Notes: a model not told the origin generated them from the sequence alone. 49,653 bases of DNA from Alcaligenaceae bacterium (GCA_947379755.1 CANCOC010000016.1:1-49653), one strand, 5' to 3'; shown: positions 40,051 to 48,766, counted from the stretch's first letter. Numbers and translations: made by a program.

Positions 40051-42348
40051 TCAAAAACGAACGCTAAGCGTAACCATGGCTGAACGCCCAAGACCCGGCA
40101 CTGCCCTGCCGCCATCCGATGGAACGAGCGCATCGTAGTAACTCGTATTGGTCAGGTTGTAGAGGTTCAGGCGTACGTCATATTTGGGCTGATGGTAGGC
40201 CAGCGTGGCATCCCAACGCACATACGACCCAACCTCGTTCAAATCTGTATTGTTGGCGTAGCGCTGACCTGAATAGGTTGCACCACCACCGACTTCCCAC
40301 TCGGGTGTGAGCGAATACACGCCCCATAAACTGCCTGAGTTCCTGGGTGTGTTGGCGGGTGTCTTGCCTTCTGTCCCAGGCGCAATCCCATTGATGATGG
40401 TTGCATCCAGATAGCTATAGCCACCAAAGACCTGAAACTTATCGGTGATGCGACCGACCACCCCGAGACGCGCACCGTTGACCTGCACGGTGCCAGTGGC
40501 GGTATAGGTACCCAATGCATCCTGTGAGCGGGCGTTGTATTGGGTGATCTGGAAGATCGCTCCCGTCAGAGAAAGTTTGCCGTCATTCAGGTCCCATTTA
40601 CCACCGGTCTCGTATGCCCTGCTTTCCTGGGGTTGCAGTGGTGCCGTACCACCTGTCGTGTTTGTCAGCTGTTCAAGAGAAGGATTGAACGACGTGCTGT
40701 ATGAAACATAATAAGACTGTGTTGTTGTGGGTTGCCAGATGGCGCCACCTCGCACACTCAGGTAATTCACAGTCTGGTCAACGCTTGCAGGTGTAGTTGC
40801 ATTGGCAATCGAATTACCAACGCTCGCGCTATAGCGATCGCCTCTCAGTCCGGCTACAAGTTTGAACTGGGGATCGAGTTCAATCGTATCGCTGACATAG
40901 AGTCCAAAGTCGGTGGCCGTGCCTGTTGCCAGATTGCCATCTATGCTGGCAACGCTGGCCGGCGACACGCCGCCAGCGGGACTGACCAGAGATGTACAAC
41001 CCACATAACCCGTGGTCGCTCCCGCCGCATTAAGGTTCACATTGCCGCAGGTACCGTTTCTGTAAGAGCCCTGACTGCTGTAGGTATCATGGCTCATCTC
41101 AAAGCCGACCATAACATTATGTCTGATCCCACCGAGCCTGAACTCTGTATTGAGCTCGGTCAGATTGAAGATTGAGTTGTCCTGAATATAACGATCACGG
41201 CTCTGTTGACGCACCCAAAGATCGGCCAGCGGTAATGTTGTCGTCAATGCTGAGGGAATTGCAGTGGTGCTCAATGTTGGCAGCGCCACAAACCCTTTCC
41301 CCTGCACCAGAATACCCAGCGCATTCGGTGAGGTTTCCTGTGCGTCGGTCAGCACCCGGTTGAAAGTGGTCTGATTTCGAATTTTTGCTGTGGAGCTTAG
41401 TTTGTGTTCAACCACCGCATTGAGAGACACCACGTCTGAAATCGTGCGGTCATTGCTATATCCGTAGGCATTATTACGATTGACGTCAGCAAATCCTCCA
41501 TTGAGGTTTGGAATGCCATAGTCCACCTGATCGTTATTGTGCTGCATCAGTGCAGACAAGGTAATTGTTGTTGGCTCGCCAATCCCGAATTTGAACGAAG
41601 GCGCAATACCTGCATCCTGCAGGTTGCTTTGATCACGGTTATTTGGGCTACCCGTCTGACCCATGGCCGCCACCCTGAAGGCTGAGGTCTCAGTCATCTT
41701 GACGTTACTGTCCATGACCGTACGCACCAGCCCTGTGGTCATGGCTGAGACCTGGACTTCGCTGGCTGTTTTCAGTTCAGGCGTTTTACTAACCTGATTG
41801 ATGACGCCCCCCGTAGAACCCCGGCCAAAGAGTAACGAAGAGGGTCCCATGAGCACCTCGATGGACTGGAGTGAAAACGTATCGCGGTAATACTGTCCAC
41901 GGTCACGCGCACCATCGAGAAACAAGTCCGTCCGCGCCGAAAAACCGTTGAGGTTGATGTTGGTGCCGATCTGGCCGCCTTCTGCACCACCGATAGTCAG
42001 GCCCGGTACGTTGCGCAACGCTGAGGCAAGGGAAGTCGCACCCTGAGAGTCCATCACGGCGCGATCGATCACGATGACCGATTGCGGAATATCTTTAATG
42101 TCTGCGGGCAAGCGGTTAAGCGACATGAAAGAATCGCCAAATTCTTGCTTTTCTCTAGATCCGACAACTTCGATCGTCTCTGTAGTCACCGCTGCGGCTG
42201 AGCCGCTCTGACCAGACGCAGACGATAATGCTGCAGGATCTGGAGCAACTCCTGAAGACTGTGCAAAGGCACCCGGCATCATGAGCACCCCTGCCACGGC
42301 TAAAACGAGAGGCCGTTTTTTGCCCACCACTGCATGTCCGTTCTTCAT
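40051..42348 (-). CDS. TonB-dependent siderophore receptor (Fiu-like)
   Basis: Outer-membrane beta-barrel receptor for ferric siderophore, probably catecholate type. The signal peptide ends at GAFA/QSSG. A TonB-box-like ETIEVVG precedes the plug, which includes DIPQSVIVIDRAVMDSQGA, ALRNVPGLT and GSTGGVINQVSK. The barrel ends in VTLSVRF, with the terminal Phe expected by BamA. Length is about 765 residues. I chose ATG 42348 because GGAAA lies upstream; the open frame runs 40 codons further but would begin inside a terminator. It is first in the receptor-piuC-pepSY-tonB-exbBDD operon and has a Fur-box-like site upstream. Confidence 0.93.
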   Translation of the reverse strand: MKNGHAVVGKKRPLVLAVAGVLMMPGAFAQSSGVAPDPAALSSASGQSGSAAAVTTETIEVVGSREKQEFGDSFMSLNRLPADIKDIPQSVIVIDRAVMDSQGATSLASALRNVPGLTIGGAEGGQIGTNINLNGFSARTDLFLDGARDRGQYYRDTFSLQSIEVLMGPSSLLFGRGSTGGVINQVSKTPELKTASEVQVSAMTTGLVRTVMDSNVKMTETSAFRVAAMGQTGSPNNRDQSNLQDAGIAPSFKFGIGEPTTITLSALMQHNNDQVDYGIPNLNGGFADVNRNNAYGYSNDRTISDVVSLNAVVEHKLSSTAKIRNQTTFNRVLTDAQETSPNALGILVQGKGFVALPTLSTTAIPSALTTTLPLADLWVRQQSRDRYIQDNSIFNLTELNTEFRLGGIRHNVMVGFEMSHDTYSSQGSYRNGTCGNVNLNAAGATTGYVGCTSLVSPAGGVSPASVASIDGNLATGTATDFGLYVSDTIELDPQFKLVAGLRGDRYSASVGNSIANATTPASVDQTVNYLSVRGGAIWQPTTTQSYYVSYSTSFNPSLEQLTNTTGGTAPLQPQESRAYETGGKWDLNDGKLSLTGAIFQITQYNARSQDALGTYTATGTVQVNGARLGVVGRITDKFQVFGGYSYLDATIINGIAPGTEGKTPANTPRNSGSLWGVYSLTPEWEVGGGATYSGQRYANNTDLNEVGSYVRWDATLAYHQPKYDVRLNLYNLTNTSYYDALVPSDGGRAVPGLGRSAMVTLSVRF

Positions 42349-42389
42349 CAGAATTTCCGTGTTTGAAGTTACATTACGCAAATACAAAT

Positions 42390-42408
42390 ACAAATCGTTA
42401 TCATTTGC
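42390..42408 (-). promoter_or_regulatory. Fur-box-like site upstream of the receptor operon
   Basis: On the minus strand the 19-base site GCAAATGATAACGATTTGT matches the Fur consensus at 12 of 19 positions, including the core AATGATAA. It lies about 42 bases upstream of the receptor start, where iron-dependent repression would act. Regulation by Fur is inferred from this match and the operon's role. Confidence 0.6.
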
Positions 42409-42424
42409 AGTCACGAATGTAACA

Positions 42425-42461
42425 TAAAAAAAACCACCGAGTTCAGCGTCACTCGACGGTT
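42425..42461 (-). terminator. Rho-independent terminator after the sugar-acid dehydratase
   Basis: On the minus strand AACCGTCGAG pairs with CTCGGTGGTT over 10 positions (two G-T wobbles), with a 10-base loop, followed by a run of eight Ts. It lies about 60 bases after the dehydratase stop and upstream of the Fur-box-like site, so it insulates the sugar-acid operon from the siderophore operon. Confidence 0.85.
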
Positions 42462-42518
42462 TTTTCAATCACGCTTTTGCGTCTGCGGTTCTCACCGCAG
42501 ACGCTTCACATCTGATAT

Positions 42519-44261
42519 TTAATGGTTGTCGCGCGGCACTGCGCTACCACTGCAGCCCACCAGAAAATCAAAGTCGACACCCTCATTCGCTTGATTCACG
42601 TGTTCGACATACAGCTTGTAATAACCACGGTCCATTGGCGGCTTGGGTGCTTTCCACTTGAGTTTGCGCTGGGCCAGGACCTCGTCGCTGACATCAAGAT
42701 GCAGACGACGCTTAGCCACATCCAGCTCAATCATGTCACCATTTTCAACAAGCGCGAGTGTGCCACCTGCGGCGGCTTCGGGTGCTACGTGCAGAACCAC
42801 TGTGCCGTACGCTGTTCCGCTCATGCGTGCATCTGAAATACGGATCATGTCGGTGATCCCTTTCTTGAGAATCTTGGGTGGCAGTGGCATGTTGCCGACT
42901 TCAGCCATGCCAGGGTAGCCTTTCGGACCACAGTTCTTGAGCACCATGATGCAGTTTTCATCGATGTCGAGCTTGGGATGATCGATCCGCTTGTGAAAAT
43001 CCTCGATATCTTCAAATACCACAGCACGTCCACGATGCTTGAGCAGCTTAGGTGTCGCTGCCGACGGTTTGATAATTGCACCATCCGGACACAGGTTGCC
43101 TCGGAGCACAGCAATGCCGGTATTTTTCTTGAACGGTTTGTCCCACTCTGTGATCACATCACGATTCCAGCACTCCGCCTTTTTGTTATTGTCCCAGATG
43201 CTTTTGCCGGTAACGGTCAGTGCTTTTTTATGCAACAAGCCTTGCTCGCCAAGGGTCCGCAGCACAACAGGCAAACCACCCGCGTAACAGAAGTCCTCCA
43301 TCAGATACTTGCCACTAGGCATGATGTTAAGCAGCGTATGCACATCACGACCGAACTTATCCCAGTCATCAATGCCAAGATCGACGCCAATCCGGCGTGC
43401 AATCGCAATCAGATGAATCACGGCATTGGTCGAGCCACCAATCGCTGCGTTTGTGCGAATAGCGTTTTCGAACGCCTGACGCGTCAGAATCTTGTCCAGC
43501 GTGATGTTGTCTTTCACCATTTGCACGATACGACGACCCGATTCACGGGCCAGCACATTGCGTCGTGCGTCAACGGCAGGAAAAGCAGCATTGCCGGGAA
43601 GCGCGACACCTAACGCTTCGACCATGCTCGCCATGGTCGAGGCCGTGCCCATCACCATGCAACTGCCGTGCGAACGATGCATACACGACTCGGCTTCATG
43701 AAACTCTTCAACCGTCATCTTGCCTGCGCGTACGTCCTCAGACATCGACCAGGTGTTGGTGCCTGAGCCAATATCCTGACCACGGTACTTACCGTTGAGC
43801 ATCGGACCACCAGATACTCCAATGGTAGGAATATTGACACTCGAAGCGCCCATTAATAAGGATGGCGTGGTCTTGTCACAACCAAACAGCAACACCACTC
43901 CATCCAGCGGATTGGCGCGAATCGTTTCTTCGACATCCATACTTGCAAGGTTACGCAGCAGCATCGCAGTCGGACGAACCAGCGTCTCGCCAAGGGATGT
44001 CACCGGGAACTCAAGCGGAAAGCCGCCCGCCTCAAGCACGCCCTGACGGACCTGATCGGCAAGCAACCTCAAATGTGTATTACAGGGTGTCAGTTCAGAC
44101 CAGGTATTACAAATACCAATGACCGGGCGACCATCAAACTGATCGTGTGGAATCCCGCGATTTTTGGTCCAGCTGCGATAGATGAATCCATAAATATCGT
44201 TGCGTGCAAACCACTGGCTCGAGCGGCTAGCCGGAGCAGTTATCTTTTTCGACTTGGCCAC
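42519..44261 (-). CDS. IlvD/EDD family dehydratase (aldonate dehydratase-like)
   Basis: Iron-sulfur dehydratase of the IlvD/Edd family, probably converting an aldonate such as arabonate or xylonate to the 2-keto-3-deoxy acid. Cluster cysteines are visible as GICNTWSELTPCN (Cys about 51), FGCDKTTPS (Cys about 128, with the Lys of the Mg site) and HGSCMVMGTAS (Cys about 201). The N-terminal SSQWFARNDIYGFIYRSWTKN is typical of sugar-acid dehydratases, not branched-chain IlvD. I favour GTG 44261: AAGGAGG lies five bases before it, whereas ATG 44276 would turn that site into codons. Third in SDR-FAH-dehydratase. The exact sugar acid is unknown. Confidence 0.88.
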   Translation of the reverse strand: MAKSKKITAPASRSSQWFARNDIYGFIYRSWTKNRGIPHDQFDGRPVIGICNTWSELTPCNTHLRLLADQVRQGVLEAGGFPLEFPVTSLGETLVRPTAMLLRNLASMDVEETIRANPLDGVVLLFGCDKTTPSLLMGASSVNIPTIGVSGGPMLNGKYRGQDIGSGTNTWSMSEDVRAGKMTVEEFHEAESCMHRSHGSCMVMGTASTMASMVEALGVALPGNAAFPAVDARRNVLARESGRRIVQMVKDNITLDKILTRQAFENAIRTNAAIGGSTNAVIHLIAIARRIGVDLGIDDWDKFGRDVHTLLNIMPSGKYLMEDFCYAGGLPVVLRTLGEQGLLHKKALTVTGKSIWDNNKKAECWNRDVITEWDKPFKKNTGIAVLRGNLCPDGAIIKPSAATPKLLKHRGRAVVFEDIEDFHKRIDHPKLDIDENCIMVLKNCGPKGYPGMAEVGNMPLPPKILKKGITDMIRISDARMSGTAYGTVVLHVAPEAAAGGTLALVENGDMIELDVAKRRLHLDVSDEVLAQRKLKWKAPKPPMDRGYYKLYVEHVNQANEGVDFDFLVGCSGSAVPRDNH

Positions 44262-44332
44262 AGGAGCCTCCTTCATATACGAAGATCAATACCAACCCGA
44301 GCGTGAAAAGTCTTCACACCCGGGGTTGAACG

Positions 44333-45184
44333 TTACTTTTTAAATGCGATCACTTCCTGGCGCTGCTCACCCAGGCCCTGGATGCCGAGCGTCATGACAT
44401 CGCCAGCTTTCAGGAATCGTGGCTTGGGCTTGATTCCCATGCCCACGCCAGGAGGGGTACCTGTCGTGATGATGTCCCCAGGCATCAGTGTCATGAATTC
44501 ACTGACGTAGCTGATAATGGTCGCTGCATCAAAAATCATGGTGCTGGTATTGCCTGTTTGAAAACGCTTGCCGTTGACATCGAGCCACATATCCAGTTTT
44601 TGTGGATCTTTAATCTCGTCGGTTGTGACAAGCCAGGGACCGACCGGGCCAAAGGTGTCGCAGCCCTTGCCCTTGTCCCAGGTGCCGCCACGCTCGATCT
44701 GGTATTCACGCTCGGAAACGTCGTTGATCAGGCAATAACCAGCGACATGCTTAAGTGCGTCTTTCTTTGTGACATAACGTGCTTTCTTGCCGATCACGAT
44801 TCCAAGTTCAACTTCCCAATCGGATTTTTTTGAACCCTGAGGCAACATCACTTTGTCATTCGGACCATTCAGGCTTGTGTCAGCCTTGAAAAACATGATC
44901 GGCTCTTTTGGAATCGCCATGCCCGCTTCTGCAGCATGATCTGAATAGTTCAGGCCAATGGCGAGGAACTTGCGTACACCAGAAAAAGGTACGCCAAAAC
45001 GTGGTTTACCTTTGACGAGAGGCAGCTTGCTCGTATCGAGCTTGCGCAGCTTGGTCAGCCAGACAGAAGAGAGGTGCTCAGGTGTAATGTCGGCAATGAC
45101 TGTTGACAAGTCACGCAGCTTGCCTTCTTTGTCAATCAGGCCGGGCTTCTCTTTACCTTTTGCGCCATAACGTACGAGTTTCAT
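44333..45184 (-). CDS. FAH family hydrolase (2,4-diketo-3-deoxyaldonate hydrolase candidate)
   Basis: Fumarylacetoacetate-hydrolase-fold enzyme. Metal ligands are E124 and E126 (DWEVELGIV) and D155 (LINDVSERE). IGLNYSDHAAEAG and GTPPGVGMG are family stretches. Length is 283 residues, of the short FAHD1/UGL-like form. AAGGAG lies five bases before the ATG. Between an SDR and an IlvD/EDD dehydratase it most likely cleaves a 2,4-diketo-3-deoxyaldonate to pyruvate plus a hydroxy acid, as in the oxidative fucose, rhamnose and pentonate routes; that substrate is inferred from context. Catechol-type meta-cleavage chemistry is an alternative. Confidence 0.87.
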   Translation of the reverse strand: MKLVRYGAKGKEKPGLIDKEGKLRDLSTVIADITPEHLSSVWLTKLRKLDTSKLPLVKGKPRFGVPFSGVRKFLAIGLNYSDHAAEAGMAIPKEPIMFFKADTSLNGPNDKVMLPQGSKKSDWEVELGIVIGKKARYVTKKDALKHVAGYCLINDVSEREYQIERGGTWDKGKGCDTFGPVGPWLVTTDEIKDPQKLDMWLDVNGKRFQTGNTSTMIFDAATIISYVSEFMTLMPGDIITTGTPPGVGMGIKPKPRFLKAGDVMTLGIQGLGEQRQEVIAFKK

Positions 45185-45213
45185 TACATCTCCTTGGATT
45201 AATTTTAAAAAAT

Positions 45214-45963
45214 TTAAAGCGACCAGCCGCCATCAATGATTTGTGAGGTGCCGGTCGTAAAGGCTGACTCATCAGAGGCAAGATACACGGCGAGGAAGGC
45301 AATCTCCTCAGCTTTTCCCAGACGCCCGATTGGCTGACGCGCGACGAACTGCTGACGGGCTTCGTCGACCGATTTGCCACTTTCTTGGGAGACCGCCTGA
45401 ATGCGCTCACCGAGTGAAGGCGACTCAATCGTGCCGGGACAAATCGCGTTGAAGCGCACGTTGCGTGACACATAATCCGCTGCCAGCGCACGCGTCAGAC
45501 CAATGACGGCAGCCTTGGATGCGCCATAGATCACGCGATTGGGTGCGCCTTTGATGTTAGAAGCAGCCGACGCCATGTTGATGACGCTGCCATGACCTTG
45601 TGCCAGCATGCCGGGTACAAAGGCCCGGATGGTGCGGTACATCGACTTGACGTTGAGATCCATGCTGAAATCCCATTGTTCTTCACTCAGGTGGAGGATA
45701 TCGCCCTGATGGACAAAACCCGCACAATTGAACAGCACATCAATCGTGCCCACTTTTTGTGCAAAGGCTTCCACCTCTGCTGTCTTGAGCACATTCAGCG
45801 TACAGGTCTGAATGTTGGGCATTCCGGCGTAGGATTTCAGTAACTCTGGATTCACATCCGTGGCCCATACACTGGCGCCCTCTTTGGCCATCGCCAGCAC
45901 AGATGCACGACCGATCCCCTGACCCGCTGCGGTGACGACTATTTTTTTTCCTTGCAGACGCAT
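45214..45963 (-). CDS. SDR dehydrogenase (2-keto-3-deoxyaldonate dehydrogenase candidate)
   Basis: NAD(P)-dependent short-chain dehydrogenase. The cofactor motif [11 protein letters not shown] is near 11-21, NCAG follows, and the catalytic Ser/Tyr/Lys are about S132, Y146 and K150 (YGASK). [10 protein letters not shown], with the C-terminal [13 protein letters not shown], resembles 2-keto-3-deoxy-L-fuconate dehydrogenases and DHRS6-like enzymes. ATG 45963 has GGAG nine bases upstream; ATG 45981 lacks one and lies against the operator palindrome. First gene of the SDR-FAH-dehydratase operon. The Asp after the second strand (WATDV) suggests NAD preference. Confidence 0.87.
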   Translation of the reverse strand: MRLQGKKIVVTAAGQGIGRASVLAMAKEGASVWATDVNPELLKSYAGMPNIQTCTLNVLKTAEVEAFAQKVGTIDVLFNCAGFVHQGDILHLSEEQWDFSMDLNVKSMYRTIRAFVPGMLAQGHGSVINMASAASNIKGAPNRVIYGASKAAVIGLTRALAADYVSRNVRFNAICPGTIESPSLGERIQAVSQESGKSVDEARQQFVARQPIGRLGKAEEIAFLAVYLASDESAFTTGTSQIIDGGWSL

Positions 45964-45982
45964 GCTGAAATTCTCCGACATA

Positions 45983-46001
45983 AAATTGGCTTTACCAATT
46001 T
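45983..46001. promoter_or_regulatory. GntR-type operator palindrome, site 1
   Basis: AAATTGG-CTTTA-CCAATTT is a perfect 7+7 dyad with a 5-base spacer. It lies between the divergent SDR operon and the gntR gene and shares the core AATTGG-N5-CCAATT with a second site at 48767-48783. The form fits FadR-subfamily operators (TNGT-N3-ACNA-like). Confidence 0.7.
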
Positions 46002-46070
46002 ACCAGTTATTGTGCCAAAATCCAATCAGTCTTCATGCACTTTTTACATTTTTACATTCGGGCCTCAGAT

Positions 46071-46862
46071 ATGCCGATTCAATCGATCGATACACGCAGG
46101 GTTTACCAGCAAATCGCTGATCAGCTTTTACATCTGATTGAAGCGGGCGAGTTTGCAGTCGGCAGCCGACTGCCTTCAGAACGTGATCTTGCAGAAAAAT
46201 TCAAAGTCTCCCGACCATCAGTTCGTGAAGCGCTGATCGCACTTGAAGTCGTCGGAGTGGTACAGATCAAGATGGGCTCAGGCGTCTATGTTTGCAAACC
46301 TGAGCAAGTCAGACAAAAGGGGCAGCGTTCCAAAAAAGTAGCACTCAAAGATTTCGCACCCTTTGAATTGATTCAGGCCCGCCTATTGATTGAATCAGAG
46401 GTCGCCTCACAGGCAGCACTTTGCCGTACAGATGAAGACGTGATTGCACTGGAAAAGCTGCTGCAACAAATGACGGACTGCTCGCAGAATAATCAGAATC
46501 CGTTGAATGCCGACCGAGAATTTCACGCGGTACTCGCACGCGCCAGCGGCAACCAGGTCCTGGCCAGCATGGTGGAACAGATGTTTGACGCACGCATGGG
46601 TGTGTTGTTTTCAAGGCTCTCGAACTACTTCGATACTCAAGCCACTTGGGACCAGGCCATCAAAGAGCATCGCGCAGTCATTCGCGCAGTCAAACTGCGC
46701 GATCCCGAACGTGCACGTCTTGCGATGCGCCACCATATGGAGCGCGCCTACAAACGTTTTTCAGCAAGCTGGTTGAAATCAAACAACGATCAGAGTGCGA
46801 CGGGCAAGTCCAGACTCAGTCTGGTGGCGAAAGGCGCCAGGGCAGGCAAGATTGCGGGATGA
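46071..46862 (+). CDS. GntR family regulator, FadR subfamily (FCD domain)
   Basis: Probable local repressor. The winged helix-turn-helix at about 8-75 contains GSRLPSERDLAEKFKVSRPSVREALIAL. The C-terminal FCD effector domain has the metal-binding Asp/His positions in DREFHAVLARASGN, EHRAVIRAV and RHHMERA, so the ligand is probably a hydroxy or keto acid. I chose ATG 46071 (MPIQSIDTRRVYQQ), the usual family start; ATG 46035 adds 12 hydrophobic residues. Two matching palindromes lie in the flanking divergent promoter regions. Its 3' end overlaps the convergent Ldh2 gene by 73 bases. Confidence 0.92.
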   Translation: MPIQSIDTRRVYQQIADQLLHLIEAGEFAVGSRLPSERDLAEKFKVSRPSVREALIALEVVGVVQIKMGSGVYVCKPEQVRQKGQRSKKVALKDFAPFELIQARLLIESEVASQAALCRTDEDVIALEKLLQQMTDCSQNNQNPLNADREFHAVLARASGNQVLASMVEQMFDARMGVLFSRLSNYFDTQATWDQAIKEHRAVIRAVKLRDPERARLAMRHHMERAYKRFSASWLKSNNDQSATGKSRLSLVAKGARAGKIAG

Positions 46863-47866
46863 AGCCTGACCCCTTGTTCAAGCTGCTGCGCGCGTAAAGC
46901 CAGGCCAGCCTGACCAGGCAACCGCACTTTGGATCCTGCAATGCGAGGGACATTGTTGATACAGGAACCAACCAGGTGATCCATTTGTCGCAAAAAGTCT
47001 GACTGGCCACCGAAAGCATCGGGATCATACAAAGTGATATGTACGGTCGCACCCCACCCTTCTTTGGGATCCGCACGCCCCCAGCCCGCAAGACCACCAG
47101 TCAGCGCCTCAACCATCAGACCTAGACCAAAACCCTTATGGCCATAACTCAGCCCGCCAACCGGCAAAATTGTTCCGGGTGGTTGCTGAGCAAAAACGTT
47201 GGGATCATTGGTCGGATTGCCCTGAGCATCCATCAACCAGTTTTCTGCAAATTTTTCGCCAGCAGCAGCCTTACGGTTGCTCATGCCATTGGTGGTAATA
47301 GATGCCGAAATATCAATCAGCACATCGCCGCGCGAAGTCGGGAATCCCATTGCAATCGGATTAGGCGTCATGACCGCCTGTGTGCCACCATAAGGCGCCA
47401 CACTCGCCGATGCAGGGTCTGAGCTTGCAAGCACCATCAACATGCCAGCCTTGGCTGCCCGCATCAGGTAGACGGCCAGACAGGCAATATGATGACTACG
47501 CCGGATCGCAAGCGACGCAACACCAAGTTCGCGGGCGCGGGGAATCAGGACATCGAGACCCTGATCAATCAGCCAGGGACCTGGCAGGCGCATGCCATCC
47601 CACATCTGGGTTGCGGGTTTGTCACGCATGATGCGGTAACTGCCTTGCGACTGCATACCGCCCGATTCAAGTTCTTTCAGATAACCCGCTAGCAATGCCA
47701 GTCCATGCGTATCGTGACCGAGCAAATCCCCCTCTACCAGCGTACGTGCCACAACACTGGATTTATGAGCGTCCAGTCCGGCCCCGTTCAAAAGTTGCGT
47801 GGCAAAGCCCAGTAAATCGTCGCTACGAAAAGCAGCACGAACGGTAGAAGGTTGTGTATGCATCAT
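46790..47866 (-). CDS. Ldh2/malate-lactate dehydrogenase family oxidoreductase
   Basis: NAD(P)-dependent 2-hydroxyacid/2-ketoacid oxidoreductase of the Ldh2 family (malate, L-lactate, ureidoglycolate, sulfolactate dehydrogenases). Family stretches are VEGDLLGHDTHGLALLAGYL near the N-terminus, the active-site His in RRSHHIACLAVYL, TPNPIAMGFPT and SYGHKGFGLGLMVEAL. Length is 358 residues. Two adjacent ATGs (47866, 47863) have no strong Shine-Dalgarno. It lies 62 bases after the second SDR, likely in one operon. Its substrate may be the hydroxy acid made by the pathway; this is inferred. Confidence 0.88.
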   Translation of the reverse strand: MMHTQPSTVRAAFRSDDLLGFATQLLNGAGLDAHKSSVVARTLVEGDLLGHDTHGLALLAGYLKELESGGMQSQGSYRIMRDKPATQMWDGMRLPGPWLIDQGLDVLIPRARELGVASLAIRRSHHIACLAVYLMRAAKAGMLMVLASSDPASASVAPYGGTQAVMTPNPIAMGFPTSRGDVLIDISASITTNGMSNRKAAAGEKFAENWLMDAQGNPTNDPNVFAQQPPGTILPVGGLSYGHKGFGLGLMVEALTGGLAGWGRADPKEGWGATVHITLYDPDAFGGQSDFLRQMDHLVGSCINNVPRIAGSKVRLPGQAGLALRAQQLEQGVRLHPAILPALAPFATRLSLDLPVAL

Positions 47867-47928
47867 GAATTTTTTATTGAAAACAGGTTCTATTTTTTTA
47901 ACGAAATGGGAATGCAGCAGACCGGGGG

Positions 47929-48696
47929 TCAGTATGTTGCCCGACCACCGGAAATATCAAATACAGCACCCGTTGTGAAACTGCATTCCTCGGAGGCTAG
48001 CCATGCCACCATATTTGCAATTTCTTGTGTTTCGCCAAAGCGGTTCATCGGAATTTTTGACAGCATGAAGTCAATATGCTGCTGTGTCATCTGGGCAAAC
48101 ATGCCGGTTTTCACCGCAGCTGGCGTGATGCAGTTGACTTTGATATCGCTCTGCGCAAGCTCTTTACCCAGGGATTTTGTCAAGCCAATAACCGCCGCCT
48201 TTGACGCACTGTATGCCGAAGCGTTCGGATTGCCTTCCTTGCCCGCAACAGAAGCAATGTTGACGATACGTCCATGCCCTTTGCCGTCATCGGCAAGCTT
48301 CATCACAGGGGCTATATTTTTGCAGGTGAGAAACGTGCCGCGCACATTGATGTCAAACACGCGATTCCATTCTTCGACCGGATACTCGATGACAGTCACG
48401 TTCGGACCGGTAATCCCTGCACTGTTGACCAGAATGTCAATATGCGGGCAAAAAGCCAGTGTGCTTTTCAGTGCCGCAACAACGGACTGCTCATCGGACA
48501 CATCGACTTGCACGCCCTGCACATTCGCACCATGCCGGGTTTGCGCGGCCTGAAGCGAAGACGCGTCACGATCCCAGATTGAAACTTTGGCTCCCCCCGC
48601 TAGCAGGCGCTGAACACAGGCCTCACCAATGCCGGCGGCTCCACCCGTGACGACTGCATGTTTGCCAGAAAAATCGTAAATCGCCGCTTTTGCCAT
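47929..48696 (-). CDS. SDR family oxidoreductase (second)
   Basis: Classical NAD(P)-dependent short-chain dehydrogenase. TGGAAGIGEA is at about 17-26, an acidic residue after strand 2 (IWDRD) suggests NAD, NSAGITG follows, and catalytic Ser (NIASVAG), Tyr and Lys (YSASK) are present near 148-165. The C-terminal TTGAVFDISGGRATY is typical. Length is 255 residues. Possible roles include a sugar 1-dehydrogenase feeding the dehydratase or a keto-acid reductase; the sequence does not decide. First gene of a two-gene operon with Ldh2, behind GntR operator site 2. Confidence 0.87.
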   Translation of the reverse strand: MAKAAIYDFSGKHAVVTGGAAGIGEACVQRLLAGGAKVSIWDRDASSLQAAQTRHGANVQGVQVDVSDEQSVVAALKSTLAFCPHIDILVNSAGITGPNVTVIEYPVEEWNRVFDINVRGTFLTCKNIAPVMKLADDGKGHGRIVNIASVAGKEGNPNASAYSASKAAVIGLTKSLGKELAQSDIKVNCITPAAVKTGMFAQMTQQHIDFMLSKIPMNRFGETQEIANMVAWLASEECSFTTGAVFDISGGRATY

Positions 48697-48719
48697 GTCG
48701 CTTGCCTATGAATATTTAA

Positions 48720-48752
48720 GGGTTTTCCCGTTTTTACTTAGGGGTTTTCCCG
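48720..48752. repeat. Two direct repeats of GGGTTTTCCCG, 22 bases apart
   Basis: GGGTTTTCCCG occurs at 48720-48730 and 48742-48752, a spacing of two helical turns, between the second SDR start and GntR operator site 2. Each copy is itself roughly dyad-symmetric. It could be a tandem binding site or part of the 5' leader of the minus-strand mRNA. Confidence 0.4.
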
Positions 48753-48766
48753 CTCTTTTGTTAAAA

